From Promethearchaeota archaeon (GTDB lineage Archaea > Asgardarchaeota > Lokiarchaeia > Sigyniarchaeales > SOKP01): a DNA stretch of 52,546 nucleotides. Below, piece by piece: positions 16,255 to 24,975 of the stretch; positions within the stretch are counted from its first letter, which is position 1; each line of letters begins with the position of its first letter. The notes under the pieces were generated by a model. That model was not told the DNA's origin and searched no databases. It was given only the letters and a program-made list of their open reading frames with translations. The translations under genes were made by a program, and so were the position numbers. Where the stretch lies: positions 41,668 through 94,213 of the forward strand of contig JAHPYZ010000007.1 in assembly GCA_019058425.1 (NCBI GenBank), read 5' to 3'.

Positions 16255-18255
16255 TTGTCTGAAAGTCAGACCATCGAAAAACGAATTGGAGTTTACGTGT
16301 GTAGATGAGGGGTAAATATTGGTGCGGTAGTAGATTGCGATGCTGTAAGAGCTGCTATTGAAAATCTCCCAAATGTTGTAATTTCAAGAACTAATGACTT
16401 TACATGTAGTGATCCTGGGCAAAATATAATCAGAAATGACATCTTAGAACAAGATTTAAATAGAGTAGTGGTTGCTGCATGTACACCAAAAATACATGAA
16501 CCTACCTATAGAGCGGTTTTAATTGAAGCTGGTTTAAGTCCTTATTATTTTCAGATGGTTAATTTAAGAGAACACTGTTCTTTTGTACATCGAGATGACA
16601 AGAAAAAAGCCACAGAAAAAGCAATAAGATTGGTTAAAGCAGGAATTAATAGAGCGCGAGAATTAGAAAATATACCAAGAAAAGAAATTCCTGTAGAAAA
16701 AGCGGTTTTAGTTGTTGGAGCAGGAATTGCGGGAATGAATGCTGCTTTAGACTTAGCTAATCAAGGAATTCCTGTATATTTAGTTGAAAAAGAAGCAACA
16801 ATTGGAGGAAAAATGGCACAATTAGATAGAATATATCCAACTGATGATTGTGGAATATGAGTTCTTGCACCGATAATGGTTAATGCTTCAAAGCATCCCA
16901 ATATAAATTTATATACCTATAGTGATGTTGTAGAGTTTAGTGGTATTCCTGGTGACTATAAAGTAAAGATTAGAAAGAACGCTCGATATGTTGATGAGAA
17001 AAAATGTACTGGATGTGGATTGTGTACTACTAAATGTCCTATTAAAGTCCCTAGTGAATTTGATAGAGGGATTGGTGAAAGAGGGGCAATTTATATTCCC
17101 TTTCCTCAAGCGGTACCAAAATTAGCAGTAATGGATAGAAGTGTATGTATTGATTGTAAGAATTGTGAGCGAACTTGCCCTGCTGAAGCTATTGATTTTG
17201 AACAAGAAACAGAATATATTGAGATCAAAGTTGGAGCAGTAATTATTGCTACAGGTTGGGATGAGTATCCAATATGGGAATCTAACGAATATAATTATGG
17301 ATATTATCCTGACGTGATTACCCAGATAGACTTAGAGAGAATGTTAAGTCCCATCGGACCTACAGGAGGTCATGTATATCGAGTTTCTGATGGAAAAACG
17401 CCGAAAACTATAGTAATGATTCAATGTGTTGGCTCAAGAGATGTAAATGCTAATCCATATTGTTCATTTGTATGTTGCAATGTATCACTTAAAAATGCCC
17501 AATTACTCAAACAAGAATATCCAGATATTGATGTGATTTTATTTTATATTGATATTCGAACTACAGACAAGGGAAATGAAGAATATTATAGAAAAATAAG
17601 AGAATCGGGGATCAGAATGATAAGGGGTAAAGTAGGCGAAATAATAGAAGACCCTAAAACAGATAAGTTAAAAGTAAGAGCATATTCATCTTTAACTGGT
17701 GAAATTGTAAATATTGATGCTGATTTAGTCGTACTATCTACTGGAATGATTCCTTCAAAAGGAACTGAAGAAATGGTCGAAGTAATGGGCCTAAGTAAAG
17801 GTCCAGGAGGATTTCTCTCAGAAATTCACGGATGTTTAAGTCCACAGGAAACGAAAGACATTGGAATTTATATTGCAGGATGTGCAGCTGGTCCAAAGAA
17901 TATTCCATATTCCGTATCTTCTGCTTTAGCTGCTGCAAGTAAAGCTTCTACTATTTTATCTCATGATACAATAAAACAAGAATTAATTATTGCTGAAGTC
18001 GATGAAGAACTGTGTATGGGATGTCATAGGTGTGAAAAGCTATGTTTCTATGAAGCAATAAAAGTCAATGAGAAAGAAATTGCTGAAGTTGATGATTTAA
18101 AATGCAAAGGTTGTGGTGTTTGTATTTCCTCATGTCCAGCAAGAGCTATTGACTTGAAATATTATCGAGATATACAATTTACTCAGGAGCTTAAAGGTAT
18201 TGGCAATAGTGAATTGGAGCTTGTAGAAAGAATTCCTGAGAGTATTGAAGAATAG
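16255..18255 (+). CDS. hdrA: Selenocysteine-containing CoB--CoM heterodisulfide reductase subunit A (HdrA)
   Basis: A flavin/iron-sulfur protein of 666 residues if two in-frame UGA codons are read as selenocysteine. UGA at 16306-16308 gives Sec18 in VCRUGVNIGAVVD, where HdrA normally has CxCG. UGA at 16858-16860 gives Sec202 in PTDDCGIUVLAP, where homologues have a cysteine. Between and after them come an FAD-binding stretch (VLVVGAGIAGMNAALDLA) and 4Fe-4S motifs: C251/C254/C257/C261, C298/C301/C304/C308, and a ferredoxin pair near the C-terminus (CMGCHRC, CKGCGVC). HdrA carries the bifurcating flavin. TTG start with a good ribosome-binding site. It is followed 21 bases later by mvhD. Sec at both sites fits an active Sec system rather than a pseudogene. 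Confidence 0.93.
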
Positions 18256-18276
18256 GTCAATTAAAGGTTAGAAATA

Positions 18277-18705
18277 ATGAATGAAAAAGACGATAATGGC
18301 TCTAGAAGAATAGTTGCCTTTGGTTGTGATAAGTGAGGGTATTCAGTAGCAGATCTGACGGGTGTAACAAGAAAATCATATTCTACAGATTTTCATCTCA
18401 TAAGAGTAAGATGTACTGGACGAATAGGTATTCATTTAATTATGGAAGCATTCTTAAATGGTGCTGATGGTGTTGCAATAATTTCTTGAAAAGAAGGAGA
18501 ATGTGAATTTGGGAATGGAAATATTAACACTTATGAACATATACTTACTTTAAAGAAATTATTAAAACACGAAGGTATTTCTGAAGATCGAGTTCAACAG
18601 TATTTCTGTTCAGCAGCAGAAGTTGAGAAATTTATAACTTCAGTTGAAGATATTTCCACTAAAATTAATGAACTCCCTCCTCTACCAAAATTCAATCCGA
18701 AATAG
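18277..18705 (+). CDS. mvhD: Selenocysteine-containing MvhD/VhuD-type iron-sulfur protein
   Basis: A small 2Fe-2S protein of 142 residues that links HdrA to an electron donor. Two in-frame UGA codons are read as selenocysteine: 18334-18336 (Sec20, FGCDKUGYSVADL) and 18487-18489 (Sec71, IISUKEGEC). In MvhD both positions are cysteines of the CCNWCSY and GCHPGDC motifs that bind the cluster, and the RCTGRIG stretch matches MCSGRIE. VhuD of methanogens is a known selenoprotein. The frame is otherwise open to TAG at 18703-18705. Ordinary gene calling misses it because the UGAs split it. It sits between hdrA and the FrhB-like gene, with a SECIS candidate directly at its stop. Confidence 0.93.
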
Positions 18706-18766
18706 GATGAACTTTTCAAAAAAATTATAGTTGGAAAGTAACTGACCCATAGCTCGGGTTTTCGGA
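18697..18766 (+). promoter_or_regulatory. Candidate SECIS element in the mvhD 3' UTR (eukaryote-like)
   Basis: Starting right at the mvhD stop codon, ATGA (18707-18710) is followed by a 9-bp stem ACTTTTCAA (18711-18719) / TTGGAAAGT (18731-18739, one G-U pair). The 11-nt apical loop is A-rich (AAAAATTATAG). The 3' side continues AAC-TGA (18743-18745). GG and CC flank the AUGA/UGA core, and CCGAAA (18697-18702) can pair with TTTCGG (18760-18765) as a basal stem. An AUGA and UGA core beneath a stem with adenines in the apical loop is the eukaryotic SECIS plan, and Lokiarchaeal SECIS elements of that kind have been reported. The three extra bases before UGA are an asymmetry. Not folded by program. 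Confidence 0.75.
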
Positions 18767-18798
18767 AAAGATTAGAAATATTTAAATTTAGAATTATT

Positions 18799-20292
18799 AT
18801 GAGTCTCGAAGAAAAGTTTTCATGGGAATATCTAAAAAGTGTAGCAGATGCCTTAGATTCATATAGGATTCGAGTACTAATAGATGCTAAACAAGATATT
18901 TTAGATGCCGGAATATATGACGAATCTCAATATGAAGGTATCCTCTTTAAAATGCTAGATGAAGAAAAGCTGAAATACACCCTTTTTAATTATTTAAAAA
19001 ATAATTCTAAAAATGATTTGAAGACTCTTACTAAATTTTCTGAACTTAATTTTATAAATTTAAGCAAGACATTGAGTTTACTAGAATTACTCAAAAATGA
19101 AAAATTAATAATTCTAGAAGAAATTGTTGATAAGATTGAAGGAGATGAAAATACTCCTGAAAAAATCATCTTTAAAGACTATTCAATAAAAACTAATGAT
19201 GTTCCGATTTCGAAGTTAAAACCTATTTATGAACCTGTGAAAGTGATATTCGATTCTAAGATTTGTTCTGGCTGTGGTTTATGTGCTGCAATATGCCCTG
19301 TGAATTGCCTTCGTATTTATAATGGTTTTGGTAAAATTGATGAAGATAAATGTATTCGATGTGGACTTTGTTATTTTGTATGTCCAAGAACTTATTTACC
19401 AATGAGAATTTTGAACATGACTCAAGAGAAGACTTCTGAAATAAAAGATTATCAAAAAATGGGCCCTTTTCTTGAGGCTTTTTCAGCAAGAACTAAAGTA
19501 AAAGAAATTTCAGAAATATGTCAAGATGGAGGAATTTCGAGTACGTGCTTACATTATCTTTTTGATAAAAATGAAATAGATTTAGCAATAGGAGCAAAAA
19601 TGAGTAATACATTATGGAGACCTGAACCAATTGTACTTAAAAATAAAGATGAAATTCTTTTAACTGCTGGAACTAAATATGTAAATAATCCTAATTTACA
19701 GATCCTTAACCAAAAAGATCTAAAAAATAAAAAAATCGCAGTGGTTGGAGTACCCTGCCAAATGCAAGCAATTTTAAAATCAAAGATTTATGATATAGGG
19801 GTTCCGTCCTTAAATAATATAAACTATAGAATTGGTATATTCTGCATGGAATCTTTTTCATATGAATCTCTCTTGAAAATATGTGAAAAGTTGAATGAAG
19901 ATATAAATAACGCAGAAAAAATGGATATCAACAAGGGTAAATTTTTCGTCTATACCAAAAAGGGAGAAGAATTGAGTGTTCCTATTAAAGAGATTTCACA
20001 CTTGGCTCGAGAAGATTGCGAAATATGTTATGATCTAACTTCAGAATCAGCAGACATTTCTATTGGATCTATAGGTTCTCCTTCGGGATGGAATACTGTA
20101 CTAATTAGAACTGAAAATGGAAAAAAACTTTATGAAGAATTAATTAATAACAATTTAATTGAATCTAAGCCGATAACAGAAGTGAAACCTGGTTTACCAT
20201 TATTACAAAAAATAGCGGGTTCAAAGAAAAGTAAGAGCAAAAAACACATCAATTCTAAAAAAGAAGAGAATGTGAGAGTTCCGAACTACTAG
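18799..20292 (+). CDS. FrhB/FdhB-type F420-linked iron-sulfur flavoprotein
   Basis: A 497-residue protein of the coenzyme F420 hydrogenase/dehydrogenase beta-subunit family, which moves hydride between F420 and iron-sulfur/FAD centres. Residues about 1-115 are an extra helical, winged-helix-like domain not typical of FrhB. A two-cluster ferredoxin domain follows (C156, C159, C162, C166 and C185, C188, C191, C195). The C-terminal part has the FrhB signatures CQDGGISSTCLH, VVGVPCQMQA and an ISHLAREDCEICYDLTSE stretch. A basic Lys/Ser-rich tail ends it. It lies 93 bases after mvhD and is probably the F420-binding partner of HdrA and MvhD. No other hydrogenase or HdrBC genes are present. Confidence 0.9.
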   Translation: MSLEEKFSWEYLKSVADALDSYRIRVLIDAKQDILDAGIYDESQYEGILFKMLDEEKLKYTLFNYLKNNSKNDLKTLTKFSELNFINLSKTLSLLELLKNEKLIILEEIVDKIEGDENTPEKIIFKDYSIKTNDVPISKLKPIYEPVKVIFDSKICSGCGLCAAICPVNCLRIYNGFGKIDEDKCIRCGLCYFVCPRTYLPMRILNMTQEKTSEIKDYQKMGPFLEAFSARTKVKEISEICQDGGISSTCLHYLFDKNEIDLAIGAKMSNTLWRPEPIVLKNKDEILLTAGTKYVNNPNLQILNQKDLKNKKIAVVGVPCQMQAILKSKIYDIGVPSLNNINYRIGIFCMESFSYESLLKICEKLNEDINNAEKMDINKGKFFVYTKKGEELSVPIKEISHLAREDCEICYDLTSESADISIGSIGSPSGWNTVLIRTENGKKLYEELINNNLIESKPITEVKPGLPLLQKIAGSKKSKSKKHINSKKEENVRVPNY

Positions 20293-20423
20293 GTTCTTTT
20301 GTTTTAAGAAATTAGCTAATACTATAATTTATTCTCAAGCAAAACCAAAAATTTAATATTAAATTCTGTATTTACTAACATTAAATCAAAGAATAAATTA
20401 TATTTCTAATTGAATGAGTTCAA

Positions 20424-20915
20424 ATGAGTTCTTTATCTGCGATTCGACCAAAAAATTTCCGCGAAAAAGTGTTCTTTCGTAAGTTAAGATCACAAGTGGA
20501 TGGAAATACAAGAGTTGAACACGGGTTAACACAAATTAGAGGAATTGGTAGAAGATTTGCCCAAGTCATTACTAAAGTTGCAGGGATTGATCCAAATTTA
20601 AGAATAGGTGCGGTTTCTGAAAAGGATCTAAATAGACTCGAAGAAATAATCTTAAATCCTATTGAAAATGGTGTTCCTAGTTGGATGGTAAATAGGCCAA
20701 AAGATTTACGTACTGGTGAAGATCTTCATATAATAGGTAATAAGTTAGAAATTACCGTTAAAAGAGACATTGATAGAATGAAGAAAATTAAAAGCTATAA
20801 AGGCGTTAGACATCACTTAAAATTAAAAGTTCGTGGACAGCGAACTAGAAGCACTGGTCGTCACGGTTTAGTTATTGGTGTCATGCGAAGGAAAAAGGGT
20901 CAACAACAAAAGTAA
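20424..20915 (+). CDS. rps13: 30S ribosomal protein S13 (uS13)
   Basis: A 163-residue archaeal/eukaryotic-type uS13. The two-helix start HGLTQIRGIGRRFAQVITK and the basic C-terminal tail with HHLKLKVRGQRTRSTGRHG are diagnostic. It is longer than bacterial S13 because of the archaeal insertion and tail. It sits in the head of the small subunit, contacting the P-site tRNA and the large subunit. First gene of a tight S13-S4-S11 operon, 17 bases before S4. Start ATG at 20424; a nearby ATG at 20414 is in another frame. Confidence 0.97.
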   Translation: MSSLSAIRPKNFREKVFFRKLRSQVDGNTRVEHGLTQIRGIGRRFAQVITKVAGIDPNLRIGAVSEKDLNRLEEIILNPIENGVPSWMVNRPKDLRTGEDLHIIGNKLEITVKRDIDRMKKIKSYKGVRHHLKLKVRGQRTRSTGRHGLVIGVMRRKKGQQQK

Positions 20916-20932
20916 TCATAAGGTGAATAAAT

Positions 20933-21436
20933 ATGGGAGATCCAAGACGTTTAAAGAAAAAATTCAAAAAACCAAGACATCCTTATCAGAAAGAACGGAT
21001 AATGGAAGAACTCGAATTCTTAGGTAAATACGGACTTAGAAACAAACGAGAATACTGGAAAATGCGTACAATACTAGGAAACTGGCGCAATATAGCCCGT
21101 CATTCTAGAACCTTATCTAAAGAGCAAGCTTTAGAAGTTCAACAAACTCTAATTAAAAAATTGAATCGTTTAGGAATTATTGGCTCAGAAGCAGAGTTTG
21201 AAGATGTTTTACTTCTTTCTACAGAAGATTTATTAAAGAGAAGATTACAAACTCTTGTATATGAAAAGGGATTTGCAAGTACAATCTATCAAGCAAGACA
21301 ATATATTACCCATGGACATATACAAGTCGGTGGAAAGAAAATTGATGCTCCTTCTTATATTGTAAAAAGGGAAGAAGAAGAATTTATTGGGTTCGCCCCT
21401 AGCAGTCCATTGTCCACTGCAAAAGAAAAAACTTAA
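20933..21436 (+). CDS. rps4: 30S ribosomal protein S4 (uS4)
   Basis: A 167-residue archaeal-type uS4, without the long bacterial zinc-bearing N-terminus. The S4 RNA-binding domain is seen in [14 protein letters not shown] and [18 protein letters not shown], where conserved Arg and His contact 16S rRNA. It starts an early step of small-subunit assembly. AGGTGA, eight bases before the ATG, is a good ribosome-binding site. Middle gene of the uS13-uS4-uS11 operon. Confidence 0.97.
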   Translation: MGDPRRLKKKFKKPRHPYQKERIMEELEFLGKYGLRNKREYWKMRTILGNWRNIARHSRTLSKEQALEVQQTLIKKLNRLGIIGSEAEFEDVLLLSTEDLLKRRLQTLVYEKGFASTIYQARQYITHGHIQVGGKKIDAPSYIVKREEEEFIGFAPSSPLSTAKEKT

Positions 21437-21449
21437 AGGAGATTAAAAA

Positions 21450-21848
21450 ATGAGTAAAAGAGAAGAGCCCAAGTGGGCAATAGTGCATATTTTTTCAAGT
21501 TATAACAATACTCTCGTAACTGCCACAGATCTTAGTGGCGCTGAAACACTTGCTAAATGTACTGCTGGGATGGTCGTCAAAGCTAGCCGGGATGAATCAT
21601 CTCCATACGCTGCGATGCAGTGCGGTTTCAGAGTAGCTAATGACCTCAAAGATAAAGGTATTCGGGGAATACACATTAAAGTTAGAGCCCCTGGTGGAAA
21701 TAAAGCGCAAACTCCGGGTCCTGGAGCTCAAGCCTGTATTCGTGCCCTCGCACGGGCGGGACTTCAAGTAGGACGGATCGAAGAAGTAACCCCCAAATCA
21801 CATGACCACTGTAGAAGGAAAGGTGGCCACAGAGGAAGAAGAGTTTAA
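21450..21848 (+). CDS. rps11: 30S ribosomal protein S11 (uS11)
   Basis: A 132-residue uS11 of the small-subunit platform. The motifs [39 protein letters not shown] and the C-terminal [20 protein letters not shown]-type basic end are as in archaea and eukaryotes. Base composition is a little richer in G and C than its neighbours, as is normal for highly expressed genes here. A GGAG ribosome-binding site precedes it. In many archaea rpoD follows; here a terminator and a long non-coding gap follow. Confidence 0.97.
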   Translation: MSKREEPKWAIVHIFSSYNNTLVTATDLSGAETLAKCTAGMVVKASRDESSPYAAMQCGFRVANDLKDKGIRGIHIKVRAPGGNKAQTPGPGAQACIRALARAGLQVGRIEEVTPKSHDHCRRKGGHRGRRV

Positions 21849-21850
21849 TT

Positions 21851-21874
21851 ATCTTTTAGAAGATACCTTTTTTT
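21851..21874 (+). terminator. Hairpin terminator after rps11
   Basis: ATCTT TTAG AAGAT (21851-21864) forms a 5-bp stem with a 4-base loop, followed by ACC and T7 (21868-21874). This sits just after the rps11 stop and looks like an intrinsic-type terminator for the ribosomal operon. Confidence 0.6.
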
Positions 21875-21983
21875 AAACAATAAATCCATCTAATTACTTG
21901 AATTTGATTTTTCTTATATAATTCAACCTAAGTATATAATTAAGTTTAAAATCATTTGTATTTTTTTTCTTTATAGAATCAAA

Positions 21984-22077
21984 AGTGCTAGTCGATCGTG
22001 GGAGGAGAGTTTAAAATCTCTTAAAAGATTAACCCATTTAAGTGATAAGAAAAAAATAGCATAAAATTGTCAGCACT
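21984..22077 (+). ncRNA. Candidate structured RNA downstream of the ribosomal operon
   Basis: A 94-base stretch, richer in G and C than the surrounding DNA, can fold on itself. AGTGCT (21984-21989) pairs with AGCACT (22072-22077). GTGGG (21998-22002) pairs with CCCAT (22033-22037). AGGAGA and TCTCTT form a hairpin inside. A TATA-like element (AAGTATATAA) lies about 50 bases upstream and AACA follows the closing stem. It has no tRNA T-loop, no clear C/D boxes and no convincing H/ACA pocket, so the class is unknown. It sits in the 574-base gap between rps11 and the next clear gene, where I see no convincing protein gene. Confidence 0.4.
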
Positions 22078-22422
22078 AACAATAAAATTATGAAAGCTAG
22101 ATAAACCCTGGATGAAAACATATACTCATATTTATAAAACTATTTTTAAAAACTTCATATACCTTAAAATTATATCAATTGGAAAGGTAAATTCAGAATC
22201 TAATTTCAATGAAAATTTAGTAGAAAAAAATAAAACGAAATTTTTTGTTATAAATAATTCTCAATTGTATCATAATTACCTTCGAAATTGGAATGAAATG
22301 GTAAAGATTTTCAAGATACAATTTCCAATGATATCGCAAAAAAATATATTAGTGTAATGTTTTTAAATACTTAAATAGATATTTTAAGAGATAATTAAAT
22401 TACATCACATAAGTAATCCTTC

Positions 22423-24045
22423 ATGAGCGAAGAAGAAAAGTTCGATTCCATTGTTCAAGAGATCAAGGATATATATTTATACTTAACTCAAGGAGAACCA
22501 ACTCCAGATGATGAAATTACTGCTCGAGAAAAACTAATTGAGAAGATCCAAGCTTTAAAAACTGTTAAATCATTTCAAGCAGAATCCAACATAAGTCTTT
22601 TTGAAGATACTATAAAAAAATTAGAGAGTTGGGATACTTTGGAACTATGGTTTCTGGAATCAGAATTACCTGATTATATTAAAAGAATAATTAATATTAT
22701 GGGTGAAGCACCTGAATTTCAACCAAAGGAAGAAATCAAAGAAACTCCAACCTCTCGCTTACATGAAGATCTGGAATCTGCAAGTGTAGATATTGATGCG
22801 ATTGTTGGGAAGGTTTCTGAACAATTTAAAGACGAAATTGATGATCTTAAACACGAGATTGATGGATTAAAACTCGAGTTAGAAAAAAAAGATGAGACAC
22901 TTAAACAAGTGTCTAGAATGAAAGTAGTAAAAAAGATCACCCCAAAAAAAGATGTAAAACTCCCCCCACCAAAAATTAAAATTCCTGTTATTAAAAAACC
23001 TGAAATAACACCTCAAATTAAAGCACCTACTAAACTCGAAGCAAAAAAACCTATAGAAAAAATAGGAGTAAAATCGATGCAACAAGTCCAATTAAAAATT
23101 GAGAAGGAAATAGAAAGGCTTAAAATTCCCATCCCTATGGAGGAAAAAATGGAGACTGAAAGGGAGATGATCCCAAAATCTGAAGACTTAAAACATATAA
23201 CTAAGTTAGAAGAACCCAAAATTATTTCGGAACCTGTTAAGGAACCAGAGTCAATTTTAGATGTAATAGAAGAATCTGATAAACCAATCTCAAAAATGAT
23301 TTCTGAATTACCAGAGAAGCCCGAATCAATATCCAAAATACTTAATGAATCTGAAATACCTACACAACTTCCAGAACCACCAACTTTTACCGCAATGCCT
23401 GAAAAACCCAAAAAAAGCTCTCTTATCTCTGAAATTATAGAAATAGATGTTTCAGAAGAAGAAAGGGATGTACCATTTGCTGTAAAAAAGTCTAAAGTCA
23501 TCGAAAAACCTAAAGTTGTTGAAAAGCCTGATATTTCTGAAAAACCTAGAATCAAATCAGTAAGTATAGAGGAAGTTGAAGCAGAATCAATTAGATCGAC
23601 TGGAACCGATTTATTTAATGTATTTTCATCAGTTGGAGGAAAATCGATCGAAACGATCCCAGTTAAAAAAGAAACACTTGAGATTCCCCCAGAAAAAGAA
23701 AAGAAAAAGAAGAAAAAGGAAGAGAAAGAAATTGCTGTAAAAAATAATACGACAGCGTTTGTTGAATTTGGAGAATCGAAACCTCAAAAAACCACTTACA
23801 ATGAATCAGAAACATCAACTTTAGAAGAGTTACCCAAAGATAAGGATTCTCTTTATCAAGAATTAATCGCACTTGAGGGTAAACGATATTCATTGGAAAA
23901 AAATTTTAATGAAATTGAAAAAGTATATAGTATGGGTTCGATAAATGATTCAGAATATCAAACTCGAAGTGAAGAACTTAGAGTGAAATTAGATAATATC
24001 ACTTCTAGAATCAATAATATAAGGAGAGTTATTTCAAGTTTATAG
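22423..24045 (+). CDS. Large Pro/Lys/Glu-rich disordered protein with C-terminal coiled coil
   Basis: A 540-residue soluble protein with no recognised catalytic motif. Residues 1-105 appear folded (FDSIVQEIKDIYLYLTQG onward). A short coiled coil follows (about 125-165, LKHEIDGLKLELEKKDET). The middle 300 residues are low-complexity, dominated by Pro, Glu, Lys and Ile with many KPE/EKP-type motifs, and look intrinsically disordered. The last 75 residues form a two-helix coiled coil (YQELIALEGKRYSLEKNF, then SEYQTRSEELRVKL). It may be a scaffold or linker protein. It starts after the long non-coding stretch past rps11. Function is unknown. Confidence 0.8.
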   Translation: MSEEEKFDSIVQEIKDIYLYLTQGEPTPDDEITAREKLIEKIQALKTVKSFQAESNISLFEDTIKKLESWDTLELWFLESELPDYIKRIINIMGEAPEFQPKEEIKETPTSRLHEDLESASVDIDAIVGKVSEQFKDEIDDLKHEIDGLKLELEKKDETLKQVSRMKVVKKITPKKDVKLPPPKIKIPVIKKPEITPQIKAPTKLEAKKPIEKIGVKSMQQVQLKIEKEIERLKIPIPMEEKMETEREMIPKSEDLKHITKLEEPKIISEPVKEPESILDVIEESDKPISKMISELPEKPESISKILNESEIPTQLPEPPTFTAMPEKPKKSSLISEIIEIDVSEEERDVPFAVKKSKVIEKPKVVEKPDISEKPRIKSVSIEEVEAESIRSTGTDLFNVFSSVGGKSIETIPVKKETLEIPPEKEKKKKKKEEKEIAVKNNTTAFVEFGESKPQKTTYNESETSTLEELPKDKDSLYQELIALEGKRYSLEKNFNEIEKVYSMGSINDSEYQTRSEELRVKLDNITSRINNIRRVISSL

Positions 24046-24054
24046 TCCTATTTT

Positions 24055-24816
24055 TTATATGTCTATTTTGAAAGAAGGAGGCATTTCATTTTTATGTAGC
24101 GCGAATTTCATCATTTTCTTAACTTTTTCAACATCATTTTTATTTAAATCCTTTAGGTCTAATTCATTATCAATTCTGAAGATAATTTCATCTAGAACAT
24201 TATAAGTTAAACCAATTTCACCTTCATCAGTTTGATCTTCCCATAATCCTGCACTTGGAGGTTTTGTTATAATTTTTTCAGGAACATTTAATAACTTAGC
24301 GACTTCTCTTATTTCACATTTATATAATCCCCCTATTGGTTCAAAATCAACTCCTCCATCACCATATTTAGTGAAATATCCAATTGCTAATTCAGTTCTA
24401 TTACTTGTGCCAGCAACAAGGAATTTTCCTAAAGACTGACCCACATAATAAATTGTCATCATCCTTAATCGAGGTTTTAAATTTGCTGTTGCAATATTAG
24501 TAGATTTAAATAGAGGTTCTGTAACTTTAATGAATTCGTTATAAATGCTTGTTAATTCTATTTGAATAAATTTAATTCCTAATAAGTTTGCCATTTTTTC
24601 TGCATCCTTTAAATCTTGTGGAATTGATGAACAGGGTAGGCCTAATCCAATAATTTTATCCTTTCCAATGGCTTTAACACATAAAGCGGATGTAACAGCA
24701 CTATCAATACCTCCACTAAGACCTACTACAATACCATCAACTTGAGCAGAATCAGTATATTCTTTTATCCACTTTTGAATTTCATCAATAGTCCGTTTAT
24801 AGTCTATAATTCTCAT
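24055..24816 (-). CDS. nadE: NAD+ synthetase (ammonia-dependent)
   Basis: A 253-residue adenylating amidase that makes NAD+ from deamido-NAD+, ATP and ammonia. The P-loop GLSGGIDSA (S34-S39) is present, followed by GTSNRTELAIGYFTKYGDGG and the phosphate-binding lid region PPSAGLWEDQTDE. No glutaminase domain is attached, so it uses free ammonia. The gene is convergent with the disordered-protein gene, leaving nine bases between their ends. It is divergent from the gene at 24976, separated by an AT-rich 159-base promoter region. Confidence 0.95.
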   Translation of the reverse strand: MRIIDYKRTIDEIQKWIKEYTDSAQVDGIVVGLSGGIDSAVTSALCVKAIGKDKIIGLGLPCSSIPQDLKDAEKMANLLGIKFIQIELTSIYNEFIKVTEPLFKSTNIATANLKPRLRMMTIYYVGQSLGKFLVAGTSNRTELAIGYFTKYGDGGVDFEPIGGLYKCEIREVAKLLNVPEKIITKPPSAGLWEDQTDEGEIGLTYNVLDEIIFRIDNELDLKDLNKNDVEKVKKMMKFALHKNEMPPSFKIDI

Positions 24817-24975
24817 AATATTATCGGAAATGTTTTTAATTTTAACTCTTTTTTTTAAGCATAAACTTAAAAGATAGGATTATAATAAAAATTTTATAAT
24901 TATAAAAATAAAAATATAAACTAACTTTAAACTACTAGAATTAAAATTAATTTAATTTTTTATTGATGATGCAAA

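Noticed and set aside
16468..18255. hdrA as two broken pieces or a pseudogene
   Set aside because: The two stops are both UGA, both at cysteine positions of the family, with intact motifs on each side and a SECIS-like element downstream, so read-through as selenocysteine fits better than decay.
21984..22077. tRNA gene
   Set aside because: The closing stem suggests it, but there is no T-loop GTTCRA sequence, no CCA-type acceptor layout and no recognisable anticodon arm.
22112..22357. An 81-residue open frame in the gap after rps11
   Set aside because: Composition is that of random AT-rich DNA (Ile, Asn, Lys, Phe), no domain or ribosome-binding site is visible, and it follows a candidate structured RNA. 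It may be real but I cannot support it.
23013..23555. A 180-residue minus-strand frame rich in Ser, Gly and Ile
   Set aside because: It is the antisense shadow of the low-complexity middle of the disordered protein at 22423-24045.
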